A stretch of 64,000 nucleotides of DNA, taken from Laguncularia racemosa. Lineage: Eukaryota; Streptophyta; Magnoliopsida; Myrtales; Combretaceae. The stretch lies in NCBI GenBank assembly GCA_037954665.1, contig JBBMOL010000066.1:930001-994000 (forward strand), in the 5' to 3' direction. The notes beneath the pieces are model-generated. The model searched no databases. It was not told the DNA's origin and saw only the letters and a program-made list of their open reading frames with translations. A program made the translations under genes and the position numbers. This document shows, piece after piece, positions 11,925 through 24,900 of this stretch; the first letter of the stretch is position 1, and every line of letters begins with the position of its first letter.

Positions 11925-13593
11925 AATATATAGGATGAAGTACATTCTTCTATCCATCCATCTTGAAAAGTGTAAATATTCCAAAAGCCATCATATAACA
12001 ATCTCCTTTCATATAGCCCAAGTCTTTCCAATAAGATATTGGTAGCAACTATGGGTACAACACCACAATCCACTTAATCTTTTGTACTTGCTAATCTTGA
12101 ATTGTATCTCAAATGTTATATTGATTTACATTTATCCTTTTTTGCTACACCAAACTAAATTGTATGGCTTTAGATGCAGCATAGCTTTCAAACTTACACT
12201 ATGAACATAGGTATTAGAAATAAGATTAGTGTAGCTACCTTCATCAATAATAAAGGAATAAATCTTACCCTTTACCATTCCTTAAGCATGAAATAGATTT
12301 TCTCTCTACTCACTCTTTACGAAAATGTTGATGTTCAATCCTCGTTGAGCCACTATTATTATGACTTCACCCTCTACACCATGAATACCATCCTTCTCAA
12401 CATTGTAATCCTTAAGTATAGCTTCTACATCCTCTACCTCCTCCTCTTCACTTTCCACTTCCATTATCAAAACTTCAATTTCTCCCTTTAGAACCATAAC
12501 TCATCTATTTAGGCATGAGAAGTGAGATGTCCGAATCCTAAGCACTTTAAACACTTTATCTCACTTTTATTTCCTCCTTGGATACTTCTGATCATGCTCC
12601 TACTTCTAATAAGCCTTCGACTTACTGTTAACACCCTTCTCATGGTCTATGTTCTTCTTCTTCTTAAGTTTTACATCCTTAGATTTTCCCTTCTCACATG
12701 GAGCTTCAAATTTGTTAACAAAATCAAGTGATCTAGCCCTACCTCTATCTCTACCATTTTAACTCTGAGTACCAACTTAATTATATCATCTAAAGTTTCA
12801 TAAGATTGTAACTCCACTATGACTACAATTTTATGCTTTAGACCTATAATGGACCTAGCTATAGTGTGTTCCTTAGTCTCATTCACTTCGCAAGGAATTA
12901 GAAGGATTTCATATTCTTGCACATAATCTTCCACACATATTCCTCCCCCTTATTTCAACTATTGTAATCTCATGGACAACTCTTGCTTATAGTATTGGGG
13001 TATAAACCTCTTCCTCAAGCTCTATTCATCATGACTCATGTTGTCACTTTTACTTCTCAATCTTCTCTCCTCTAAACCTTTACAATCTTCCATCATAAAT
13101 CATAAAAATACATACCTTGTGAACTCCAAGCTAATCAACTTAAGTTTGGTACATTCATCAAACTGGTAACATTTAAACAATCTCTTAATTTACTTCTCCT
13201 AGTCTAAGTAAACATTTAGTGATCTACATTCATCAAACTTAAGAATCTTCAATTTAATAATTTGCATTATCCCTACTCATATGTTGATTCCCTTTAACAA
13301 CACAATCCACTTTGAAATTTTCTCCTTCTTCTAAAAAATCATCATCTTCTCTACGTACTCTAACACACTTACTCCCACTCCTAAATATTCTCTAATGGTT
13401 AATTTCTATCACGTGCATTTGCTCTTAAATTTTGTATCAAGGTATGTTGTGTAGTTGTCATGGTATGCATCATCTCTGCAATGTTTACTAATTTTTAGCT
13501 CAATTCATTCCCAGCAACATTCCTCTCTTGTCTTTTGACAACACCTTAACTACCCTTGTCATTAGCATTTGCATGAACATTGTCAGTAGACAT
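11925..13593 (-). pseudogene. gag-protease remnant of the 10.8 kb element
   Basis: Reading on the minus strand from an ATG at 13593 gives a gag N-terminus (MSTDNVHANAND...). A gag segment follows at 12934-12671 (MEDYVQEYEILLIPCEVNE). A zinc-knuckle start with CFKCLGFGHL lies near 12540; its last Cys is displaced by a frame change. A protease-like FIIDEGSYTNLIS lies near 12260, where family members have D-S/G-G at the active site. The downstream LLGRPW-type motif is degraded to LLERLG. Many stops and several frameshifts make it non-functional. Nothing resembling reverse transcriptase occurs before the 3' LTR. Confidence 0.7.
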
Positions 13594-13656
13594 CCCTCAA
13601 GTATGTGACAATTTGAACAAATTAACACCAACACAATTACCTTTGTCACTAAACTT

Positions 13657-13673
13657 CTCTCTAACACCAATTT
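13657..13673 (-). other. Primer-binding site, initiator-Met type, degraded
   Basis: Immediately inside the 5' LTR the minus strand reads ATTGGTGTTAGAGAG, a two-transition variant of the usual TTGGTATCAGAG complementary to tRNA-iMet. Confidence 0.6.
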
Positions 13674-13674
13674 T

Positions 13675-14678
13675 TGATGTTCCTAAAGTATCAAATAAGG
13701 CTCTAAACATGATCTTGAAATGCTGCAAATATCAAACTAAGAGAGTTATATTACTCTAATACCAAAATATGTTATGTATTTTTGTGCAACAACAATGAAG
13801 CTTGAATTTTTTTTTAGGTTTTATGGGTTTGTGGAGGTGAAATAAAAGGATATGGACAACTGTCAAATTAGATTATTTGATTTGATGGCTAAAAGTTTTG
13901 AAATCTTACAACTAATATGATCCACAATTTATGGAAATCAAAAGGGGTTTAATTGAAGCAACCAGTATGACATACAGTTAAATTCAAATAAGGGTAGCAT
14001 AATCAAGAAGATATTTCGATTGATAAGATTAAAGGAAAAACACCTTGAATAATTGATGAAAGGTTTCATAGAACACTAAAAAAGAGCAATAAAATCAATA
14101 TTCATGCAACATCAAATATCACAATTCATAGTGTTACATGGGTATTTATACATGAATAGTTATTAATACGAAATAACCATCATAAAAGGAAAATACTATA
14201 AAAGAATTAAAATAACTAATAAAAGAAAATAAAATAACTATCTAGATAACTATAACCCTAATTTGTTGGGCTTTATATGATTTACTTTTTTCATTAGACT
14301 TATAAAAAATATTGTCAATTCAAATTAAGATTTTTCGGCATAGAATTCCCTTGAGAATCATCACTATCATAAGCTTCCAATGCACTTATTAGAAACCCTA
14401 TTTCTATGTTTGTTTGAGCGCTTAGGATGTAAGTCTAAAGTAGTGCTAACTCTTCTTTTAGAACCAAAACCTTTAATGATATGAGAAGTAGAAGTAAGTT
14501 CAAAACCATCTAGAGTTTTTCTTAACAAGTTACTTACACTTCTAGGTTAAGTCCTTCCACAACTTAGAACATAATCTTCATTAAGCTTCCTCCTAAAATA
14601 AGAACCTCAACTAATTCCATCCAACCCCCATTTCTTCATTTTCCTTTTGACATTAGACCTAGAATTCTGATTCCATCA
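13675..14678 (-). repeat. 5' LTR of the gag-protease element
   Basis: Starts TGATGTTCC and ends ATTCCATCA in plus-strand terms, giving TG...CA ends on the minus strand. Partner of the repeat at 10829. Confidence 0.8.
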
Positions 14679-15379
14679 TGAAATCTCCAACCCCACTAAT
14701 GTGGCAAAGTTTTCGCCCATTGTTAAATGTATTATTTTGTGTAAAATCATCACAATAGTCTTGGTCAATAGGCTTAAGTATTTTCTAGGGGATCTAGTAT
14801 TAGATAATCAAAACCCCCTTTTTTTTTATTTCAGGATGTTTTATACAAGATAACATTGTAATTGTGCATAAAATTATCTATTTTTTGGAAAATAAAATAA
14901 ATAAATAAATAATAAATAAAATTTTTATGAGCAATTAAAATGAATAAAGAATGTAATAGGGTTCAGTTGGATCTCCAAGAGGCTATCATCAAGGAAATGG
15001 GTTTTGAGGACATTTGGATTAGATTATAATGAAATGTGACACCATACGAAGCTACAATGTGACGTTCAATGAAAAGTCAATAGGTGTGTCTCCCCAATGA
15101 GGTGTCTCAGACGATCAGGCCCTCTTTCTCCTTATCCGCATTTTTGTAACGTATGTACTTTTAGTTGATCTCACGAAGATACTACTTGCAGGTTCACTAA
15201 GGTCTCAAAATGAAGACAATTATCCTATTTTATGTAACCAACTTTCTACAGATGATTCATTGTTTTTCAGAGGCTAAGGAAAGAGAAGTCATTAAAACTA
15301 AGGGATACTATCTTAAAGCATTATCTTACGTCGAGACCGATAATGCGAAAAATAATCATGTATTATACACGTTTTTCCC
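14679..15379. other. Intergenic DNA, nothing recognised
   Basis: No domain-bearing frame or repeat partner seen. The short frames near 15.2 kb resemble no protein I know. Confidence 0.4.
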
Positions 15380-16060
15380 CGTTTATCAGCTTATGTGATT
15401 GCTTAAATTGGTGTTATTGTAAGTTAAACTCAATGAAAGTCATCTTGAGTCTACAAAAGTAAGGAGAGCTAATGATTGAAGGCCAAGAGCAATGGACGAG
15501 AGATACAAGACTGCTGTATTCGGACGAAGTGCTTCGTCTGATTGGAGTAAGTCGAAGTTGGCCAAACTTAGACCCTTCGATTTCTGTCAAAAGAAGTCCC
15601 ACTTTGTCTGCCATCACATCAAGACGAAGTAAATGAAGAGCGAACTGAAGTCAACTACTGGACGAACGCATGGTCATTAATCGACTTCGAGCAGATGGTC
15701 ATTGATCAACTTCGAACGGACGAAGAGGAACATCCTTAGGTCTTAGCCCTGATGATCGAGTACTTACTGATTGGCTTCAATGGGAAAAGTTCTAACTTTG
15801 CCCTACCGAATTCGCGTGACTACTGCATTATTTACCAGATACTATAAGTACATCTGTTGTACCCAAGACCCAATTAACTAAGGACTTCACTAAATTGATT
15901 ATAACTTGGGTCTTCAACATTGTTTAGCATTTGTTTGTCGATTTCATGACTGTTTTACTTTTCGTGATAGATTAACTTGCATAGTTGCATTTACTTTCCC
16001 TCGTTCTTATTGTTTTGTGTAATGCAAAATTCTTATTGTTCAGGTTTATTTTTCATTTCT
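15380..16060 (+). repeat. Possible LTR-like relic with a 25-bp tandem repeat
   Basis: This stretch is less AT-rich than its surroundings and has repeated CTTCG/GACGAAG words. A 25-bp tandem pair (15670-15694 and 15695-15719, starting ATGGTCATT) is followed by an ACTATAAGTACATC TATA-like motif at about 15840, then a T-rich stretch. That layout resembles the U3-R-U5 of a plant LTR. I found no second copy, PBS or coding domain in the window, so the call is tentative and a non-coding transcript is an alternative. Confidence 0.25.
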
Positions 16061-19000
16061 TTACCTTTATTGTGTGTACTACATTAGCATAGGCATTTAT
16101 GGTGTAATTTAAAGCTTGTATATTCAATAGGTTTGTACTTTCAGCATTTCAGTTTTCAAAACTAATCATACAGTCTCTAACGTCATTTTTCATATTTTAT
16201 ATAAAGTTGTTATTACGATATTTAGTTAAATTTTAAATATTAAATAATTATTTTTATTAAATTATTATCATTTAAAATATTAAATAATAATTTATATATT
16301 CAACCATCTAATAAGTTGTGTTTACTATTTATTGATTATAGAAAGTAGATAAGGGTAGGGATTTTAAGAGTATAGGAGATAATTTATTCATTATTCATTT
16401 TTATATCAATTAATGGATATATAATAATTATTAAAAATTTATTCAAATTCTAGTGAATTATAAATTAATATCTCTTTATTTCATTCCGTAAACTAAATTG
16501 ATCATAATTTTTTTTTTCGTACGTTTTTTTAACATGACCGTGCTTACAAAATAGTTACCAATTACCAACGGTATTCGAAATGTGACTTAGTAATTCGAGT
16601 CGTTTTTAGTAACATTAAGTATATTTAAACAAAAGTTTATTAAATAGCTTAATGTAATCTTTTTACCTTTTTAAATTGACCTTGAGTTGCCAATGCTCTT
16701 TAGTGTGTTGAACTTCAGATTAGACTAACTGGTGGTCGAAAGAGACTAAGCAATAACTTTGTGAATGATTAAAACCGGAAGTTTAGTTGTTTAACCCATT
16801 GCTAAACTACGAACCTATAAGAATTGTGACAGGTACGACATTGTGAACCCCACTTAGTTCATTAACTTTTTCAAAACTTTGGTTCATTTTCAAAGCTTCA
16901 ATGACTTGAGTACTCTTTCTTGGAAAAGTGTCTTCACAGACAAGTCAATTTTGCGAAATCAAATCTATTCTTTGAAGGAAAAAAAATTATTAATATTAAT
17001 ATACTGTGTGTTCGAATGAATTATAAGTAAATTTTAATAATGTTTTAATATCTAATAATTATAATAGATATTTTTTAAAAAAACTACTATTTATATTTTT
17101 ATATATTAAACTTTATTAAAATTTATATACTACTAATTAATTCACATATTAATACTATTAAAATCTTCCTTTTCTTCTCTTTTCTAGTAATAACACCACT
17201 GTAGAAACCAAACTTAACTGTTGCCCATCTTATTATTGGAGCTACTTGGTACAATACCCTAGGCTAAGTGGCTCAAGCTAAGAAACTCCAACTGATAAAT
17301 CGAGTTCCTTTCAAAGTTACTCAGCTAAGTAACTCAAAAAATAAGGTTTTTAAGGCTTTTTATTTTTATTTTACTTGTAAAAGTTTTATATGGGATCCAT
17401 AAAAATTTTCAAAAATTATTAAGAAACTTTCTTCAAAATAAAGATCGCATAAAAATATAACATTAGGCGATAATATCACAACAACGAGAGAATGAGAGAT
17501 CATGTATCAATATCCATGCATGAAAATCAAAGGAAGAGCGTATGACAATAAGAAGTGAAACTATTTACCAGAACGCAAGAGAGGACCGACTCATCTGGCC
17601 TTTTAACAAGAGACGAAAATGCACCACCTGAATGTTCTAAAGTAATATTGGTTTAACATTGTAATCGTTTATTTGCATATTAAAAAAAAAAATGTTAAAT
17701 AAAATCGATACATGCCGTTCTATTTATTGTCTTTTTGGAACTTGTCTCTCCTTTATCAGGATGTCTTAATTGATAATTAATATTTACAAGGTTTCTTGAA
17801 AGCTTTCATAACAAATGCACAGCGTCCGACACTGAAGGAACGTACCTGAGTAACCTTCATTTTTCTTTTTTCTTTTTAATAATTTTCTCCAGAAAAGTTG
17901 GGTGCCAACTAAGACCTCATAATTTTGCCAGAAATTGTCTGGGTATATTTTCCAGAGAGACTGCAAATTGATAGATAGATATATAGATAATACATAAATA
18001 TCAGTAACTATCCGAGAGATAAACCACACCATAGAAGAAGTACCGCTGCTGTTAATGCACACAAGTACGAAATGAGAGAGGGGTAGAGAAAAGGATTGAT
18101 GTCGATGTCGATGTAGACGATAACAGTGGAACATAAATAAAAGAGCTTTAACTAATGTAACATTTGATAACTTACTCTAATTTAATAGTATAAATCAGTT
18201 TTATATTTTTTTTATTTATAAATGCAATGAGAGAAAAGAAATTCAAAATTAGTGAAATGCATCATTAAGTTACAAAAATCTTAACTATTATAATATTTTT
18301 TTATGTTAATCTGTAATATTAAAGCCCTGCATTTGATATCTTACAAGCTTTTGAAAAATAAAATACTAATGAAATTACTAAAACATCCTCAACTTCTTTG
18401 AGTAACTTGCAGCCATTACGTGTATTCAACCAACGCAAACCAATTAGGAATAAAACTAATCATATTTCTATAAGTCGTTATCGTAATTGCTACATCAAAT
18501 AACTACTGCATGATCTTTAGTTACTAACTGAGAGCTTCGCTCTTTGAAAAAAAAATTGTTAGAATGTGTAAATATATCTTTTTTTCAATTATTTATATGC
18601 CCATTTATTATTATATCTTCACACATTCATATTATGAATACGTAATATGTTAATAATATATTAGAAGAGCGTGCCCGTAAAACAAAATTGTATTTTAATT
18701 GTTTGTACAGAAAGTAAGGTTTAAAAATAAACAGGAACCATCGTATTCTGGTTTACCATTTAAATCTTATCTTTTTCATGTTTTAAATTGTTTTCTTTTA
18801 ATCAAATTCATTTATTCAAGCAATAATCTTAAATGTGTGGAAAGCAATACTAACGTGTTCATTAAGTTAATATATACGTATATATATATATATATTTATA
18901 TATGAGTAAAATCACTGTAGGGCTCTTTCTTCAATGTTAATTGTCCGTTGAAATATTGTACAGAGTGACTTGGAATTTTCGGGTAAACTGATAAAAGATC

Positions 19001-20934
19001 AGGAAGAGAGTAAAAGCAAGTTTGCTTACTTGGTGTTGGATTTCATTAAGTAATCTGTCTTCTCTTTTTCTTTGTTATTTATATCTATATATATATATGT
19101 ATAGCTTTATGGGAAGTTGAAGTTAAAAAAAAAAGAAAAGCATCAGTATCATGGTTGATTATTTCAATTGAAATGATTACATTTCTGGCGGCGCTCAGAA
19201 GTTGTTCCTCCGTCTATGGTTCTTTCTGTCTTCTCTGTGTTTTTGGTTGATGAAAACTTGCAACTTATGTGGAGGATTATGGCTGTTTTATGGCGGTTAG
19301 GGTTACAAAACCGAGGATTTAATTGTCACATGGTGTTGTCTGATAATGTGTGTGTAAAAGAAAGCCTATAGGGGTTATTTTGTAGGAGGTTTTTAGGTTA
19401 ATGTTAAAGTTGTTTGAGAGGTTGGTACTGTTCATGGGTCAGAAAAAGAAGAGATGTATGTCCCCCATAAAAAAAATCCCAAACACACACACACAAAAGT
19501 CCACTCTTTCGGTAGAAATTCATTACGCTTCTAGTTTCTGTAGCTGTAGTGTAACCCCATCCCGTTAAACTATGACGAGAACCAACCGGGATCATGTCAT
19601 GTCCATGGTTTATTACGTGTCTACGGTTATTACATCATGTATTATTATATTAATAGGAGTTCTTTCCAAACACACTTCCTGAAGGGAGCCGCAGGGAGGG
19701 AGCAAATAGTTTCACTCTAGATTCTAAAGCCTGCTAACTTTTTTCTCAAAAAAGGACAATCTCTCATTACATATAATCCACGAGTCATGACAAAATAGAT
19801 AATAATAATAATAATAAATCAAATCGGAGGTGCGTAGGATTGGGTTCGATAACCCAGTGCAAAACACGTTGAGCCTTTTTTCTGTTGTCAAAGGTGTTAT
19901 GTTATACAGACAATGTCTACAAAAACGTACGAAACTCAACCATTTAATACTAATAAGGTTATGGACCCAAAAAATAAAAAATAAAAAATACAAAGATCAG
20001 AGAAAGACTAAAATAAGGTGCTGGAGGGAAAACTAGAGCACCCATAGAAACCCTAAAAACCAAATATAACGAAAAAAACTACAAAATAGATGTATATACT
20101 ATACACTATAATTTTTTCCGAATAACATGGATCAAATGTTTAAATCAATAGATAAAGGGCCCGTTTAGCAACCCAAATACAAACCATCAGGTTCATGGCA
20201 CATAAGCAGTCAAATGCGAATCCTTGATTTCAGAAATCAATTGAGCCCATGGTAAATAGTCTCATTAGGGTTGAATATAATAACTATTCATATCTCAAAG
20301 TTTACTTTTAATTAGTGAAATGATTATTTTATAAGATTTATGTTATTATGAAATAAAAGAGTGTAATTCTTCGATAGGATTAAAAGAATAAATATTCTTT
20401 GATTTTTTTCAACTATATTTCTATATCTTAATAATGAGATCTTAAAAAATTCATAAAATAGTTATTATTTCTTTAAATAATATGTTTAAAAGTAAAATAC
20501 AAAAATTAATACAATTGAAATTATACAAAGAAATATTAGAAGATATTAGCATAGGATTTGATTAACAATATATATGTAAGACTAGTAGAAAAGACATCCA
20601 CGAAGTTGAAAATTCCAAAATAAGTCTAATTTGAAGTTTCAACTAAAACTAAACAAGTGAAACCTAAAAGATATTGAAATCCCCCTTCTATCAAAATTGC
20701 AATATATAGTATGCTGACAAAAAAAAAAAATGGATTAAGAGGACTTATGAGATTACATCGCGTAAAAAGGAAGTTCATACATCAAATATTTACATCCACA
20801 TTAGTAGCTACATCCACAACTTTGTAATTGCATATAGCATGCATCATTACACAAAAGTTAGCTTAGCTCTCTTTGAGGAATAACAAAGCATTGTTCATCT
20901 TGCTCCTTCATTTGAATTTCCCCTACAAGCTAAT
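16061..20934. other. AT-rich intergenic DNA, nothing recognised
   Basis: Contains many poly-A/T tracts, TA repeats at 18880-18903 and 19084-19100, and an (AAT)n run at 19799-19818. A minus-strand frame of 116 codons at 17784-18134 shows no domain, signal peptide or codon pattern that I can defend as a gene. Confidence 0.4.
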
Positions 20935-21281
20935 GTGATATACAATTTACTTCTCTTAGGAATGCTTCCATTTTCTTCTTCCAAAAGGAGGGATAACTTT
21001 GCCCTATATGCAGATATAACATTGTGGTACTTAAGCAAATAATTATGATCCTAGTTAGATAAAATATGAACTGCTGCTTGATTATCCACATTGAGATGAA
21101 CTCTTATTAATCCTAAATCTATACAATGCTAAACTTCTTGATATATAGTCCAAAGCTTTGCTACTAAGATATCCACTTGCCACCTTTTGTTTTTTTTGGA
21201 AAATCCAAAAATCTACTTACCTTGTTAATCTCTAACAACACCTCCTAAAGCATTACCAAATTGGCATTTCGATTTATTCAC
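20935..21281 (-). pseudogene. RNase H-like (RVT_3) remnant of a LINE-type element
   Basis: Minus-strand translation gives GGVVRD near the start, then KLWTIYQEV, then DLGLIRVHLNVDNQAAVHIL, then KYHNVISAYRAKL. This is the order of the RNase H domain found at the C-terminus of plant L1-type LINEs and related RVT_3 genes (G-G-I/V-R-D, AELWAIY, VDSQAAVHIL). The third catalytic-type Asp is kept in VDN, but the Glu of the AELWA motif has been lost. In-frame stops occur before HCIDLG, after SN and elsewhere. No reverse transcriptase or endonuclease was seen next to it, so it is a 5'-truncated dead copy or a fragment. Confidence 0.65.
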
Positions 21282-21477
21282 TATTCTAGGTTTAGGGATG
21301 GAAATGTTATGATGGGCTTGATTAATAAGGTATGAATAGTGGCTAAGACTAATATAGCAATAGCTACTAATATTTAGTCAAGGGCATTCAATCCGATTGT
21401 GCAATTGAAATTGATTGTTACTAATTAGTAATCGGTGACCTTAATAAATGTTTATTTTGATAATCATAGGTAATAGT

Positions 21478-21934
21478 TGTTGTGGAGGACAACATAAGGA
21501 TAAGGTTGGACAAGAATGAAGGTTTCCAAGTGGGAACTAGTTGTGTGACAGATGGAGTTGCAAATTTAGTCCCAAGGTGCTCCAATAAAAGTAGTGAATA
21601 AGATTGGGGCTATTGCATGGGTTGGTTAGTAAGTTTATAGAAATAAAGGCCAAGGCAGTAATGGCCAATATAGCACAAATATTAGGAGCACTAGAAATTT
21701 CTCTCGTTTGTTATAGTGGCACATGTAAAGATGAGTTGTCACATTTTCATTATGTTATATTATTAAGGGAAATCTTAATTATAACTACCTTAAGTCGCCT
21801 ATATATACACATTTTCAAGTGACGGGAAAAAGTAATGAAAAACCAATATATATATATATTACTCCCCAAATTCTTATATCGGAGCACTCTTTTGAATCCC
21901 TATTTAATTCCATTTATTTGCATTACGATTGACA
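21478..21934 (+). repeat. 5' LTR of the Reina-like element
   Basis: Starts TGTTGTGGAGGAC and ends TTGACA. It carries a CCTATATATACAC TATA-like motif at about 21796 and is clearly related to 26511-26953 over its full length. Confidence 0.8.
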
Positions 21935-21938
21935 CTAA

Positions 21939-21950
21939 TTGGTAGTAGAG
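21939..21950 (+). other. Primer-binding site, initiator-Met type, degraded
   Basis: TTGGTAGTAGAG lies four bases inside the 5' LTR. The usual plant form is TTGGTATCAGAG. Confidence 0.55.
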
Positions 21951-21960
21951 ATCCTGGTGG

Positions 21961-24900
21961 ATGGTAGGCACTCGTGTATCTAAGAAAATGGAAGAAACCC
22001 TCCTAACCATGATGGATGAGCAAGCGACTGGGCTCAACTAGTGGACAAAGATATAAGATGAGAAGCGTGAAAAGTTGATTTAGACCTTCATGAATTTGTA
22101 CAAGCACCAATAGGAATCTTTCAATGTAGTTTTATTGGACCCAAAAAAACAAGTACAAGAAATTGTTAAAACCTTAAGCTTAAGCAAAGGGAAGCTTCCT
22201 TTGGTAGATGGTAGTAACAACAAGAAAGAAACTAGGGAGAATGTAACAATTCTTTAGGCAGAAACACATTACTAGGTACCTATAAGATCAACTAAATTCA
22301 AGTTTTTTTATTTTCACCGGTGACAACTTGAAATCATGGCTCATTAAGGCTAAGAACTTCTTTACTTTAGATGCTACTCCTAACCCTTATAATGTTAGGG
22401 GAGCGACCATGCATTTTGAGGATAGAGCCTTGCAATGGTATCATTCATTTGCTATAAATATAACTCATACTACTCTTATGTCTTGGGATGAGTTAGTTCT
22501 AAAGATGCAAACTTACTTTGGGGCTAGGGCCTATGAAGACTCAATGACTTTATTTAAGGGATTATTCTAGCATGGTACTTTGCAAGAATATGTAGATGAG
22601 TTTGAATATCTTTCCACCTTAGTATATTTACCCGAACATCACCTCGTAAGTTGTTTTTTGAGTGGATTAAATGCTGAGATATAATACCTGGTCCATATGT
22701 TCTAACCTACTACCCTCTCGTAAGCCATTTCATTAGCTAAAATTCAAGAAGCTACTCTTACTTCTACCCAAGCTAGATTAAAGTTAGCTCAACCCACAAA
22801 CACAACACCAAGCTATGCTCCTGTTCAATGCAAATATACACAAACTAAGCCTTATACACCAGCTAAACCCACTAACGCTTACCCTAACCTTGCTCTTAAT
22901 ACTGTTAAAACTAGTTCACTATAGAGTATTAGCAATTACAACACTAAAAGCATGTGACAAATGATTCCTGAGGAGTTAGAGGAAAAGAGGAGGAAGAAAT
23001 AGTATTTTGGTGCGACTAGCCTTTTGGACCAAGACATAAGTGTAAGAAAAGAGGGTTAAGAATGATGGTCATAGAAGAGGTTAAGCCAAAAATGGGGGAG
23101 TTAGTGGATTTAGTACATACTATTGAGGCTAAAGCAACAATTTTAGCGAAATAAATGTCTAATTTAACCTTGTGTTTGCTAGAGAAGTTTGTTGAGGTTA
23201 TCACTATGAGATTAAAGGATTACACAAGAAGAGGAAACTTGGGGTTTTAATTAATAGTGGCAGCTCCCTTAATTTCTTAGATTCTCAAGTGGTGAAGGAC
23301 TTTAGGTGCCAATTGGAAATTACATGACCTATGAAGGTTACATTTACTGATGGGTATATTCTAGAAGCCAGTAGAAAGATTAGTAAATTTAAATTGATGA
23401 TACAACATTATACATTCAAGGTGAACACATATATGTTTTACACTTGCGAGGTTATGATGTGGTTGGAATACCTTGGTTGATTTCACTAAGAGAGATTAAT
23501 TGGAATTTCCAAGATCTTACTATAAAGTTTTAATATAATAATGACTGCTTCCAACTTCAATAAGGCTGTGAGAAATTGAAAATTATATGGTAATTCCTTC
23601 TCCAAATTAATTGAAGAACATAATTACCAGATTCGGTGTTACAAGTCAGAAATATAGTTAAGGAGTCACTTAGAGAACAGATGGTGCACCTAAATTTACT
23701 CAATTTAATTAAGGATTATAACAATTTGTTTGAGGAACTTCACTCCATACCTCCACAAAGGAAACATGACCATCATTTTCCATTGAAGGATGGTGCCCAA
23801 CCAGTTAACTTGGACCCATATAGGCACTTTATAACTCAAAAAAATGTTTTGAAAGATATGATCAAGGAGATGTTGTAACAAGGAGTCATAAGGCCGAGCC
23901 ACAACCCACTTTCATCACCTCGTAGTTCTAGTTAGAAGGAAAGATAATACATGGAAAATCTATGTTGATTATAGGGAGCTCAACAAGCTTATTGTCAAGA
24001 ACCACTATCCTATACCTTTAGTTGAAGATCTATTTGATGAATTACAAGGTGCAAGTTGTTTTGATAAGTTGGATTTAAGATCAGGCTATCACCAAATCCG
24101 CATAAATCCTAAAGATATTTACAAGACAACCTTCAAGACCCATGAAGGACATTATCAATTCATGGTAATGCCTTTTGCCTTTACCAATGCCCCCTCAACT
24201 TTTCAAGGGTTAATGAATGAAGTGTTTCGGAATTATCTAAAGAAATTTATATTGATTTTTTTCGACAATATATTGGTATATGGTGGAACGATGAAAGAAC
24301 ATCTCAAGCACTTTAGGTTAATGCTAGAAATGCTGCAAAAAGAAGGGCTATTCTTGAAAAGGAGTAAATGTACCTTTGGTGCTTCATACATTAAGTACTT
24401 AGGCCATATTATCTCCAAATTTGGAGTAAACACAAACCCTAAACAAGTGAAAGCGGTTGCCAATTGGTTACAACTAACTACATTAAAGCAATTAAGATGA
24501 TTCCTAAGGTTGGTAGGCTAGGTTTATCCATGGTTATGGTACTCTCACTAAACCCCAGCTCTTACAAAAAAATAATTTCGATTGGAATTGAGAGGCTGAT
24601 TTGGCCTTTGCCAAAGTTAAAAATACCTTCATTCATGCACCTATGTTCAGGCTTCTTGACTACACTAAGCCTTTGTCATTGAAATAGATGCTAGTGATGA
24701 AGGGATGGGGGCGGTACTTATGCAAGAAGAATACCCTATTACTTTCTTAAGCAAGGTTTTAGGTCCTAAACAGAGGAGCTTATACATTTATGAGAAGGAG
24801 ATGTTAACCTTAGTACAAGCAGTCAATAGATGACGACATTACTTATTGAGGAGGAACTTCATTATTTAGACTGATCATCAAAATTTAAGGTTCTTGTTAA

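Larger units (their letters stand above)
10829..14678 (-). mobile_element. Non-autonomous Ty3/gypsy element with LTR-gag-protease-LTR structure
   Basis: Two direct repeats of about 0.95-1.0 kb flank an interior of only about 1.9 kb. On the minus strand the order is 5' LTR (13675-14678), iMet-type PBS, gag, zinc knuckle, aspartic protease, 3' LTR (10829 to about 11777). No reverse transcriptase, RNase H or integrase is present. Flanking pentamers TAAAG (10824-10828) and TGAAA (14679-14683) differ by two transitions and may be a decayed TSD. LTRs are clearly diverged, so the insertion is old. The termini resemble those of the element at 48945-53766. Confidence 0.8.

Noticed and set aside
17784..18134. 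116-codon minus-strand frame
   Set aside because: No recognisable domain, biased by AT-rich sequence, no promoter or neighbouring exon that I can support.
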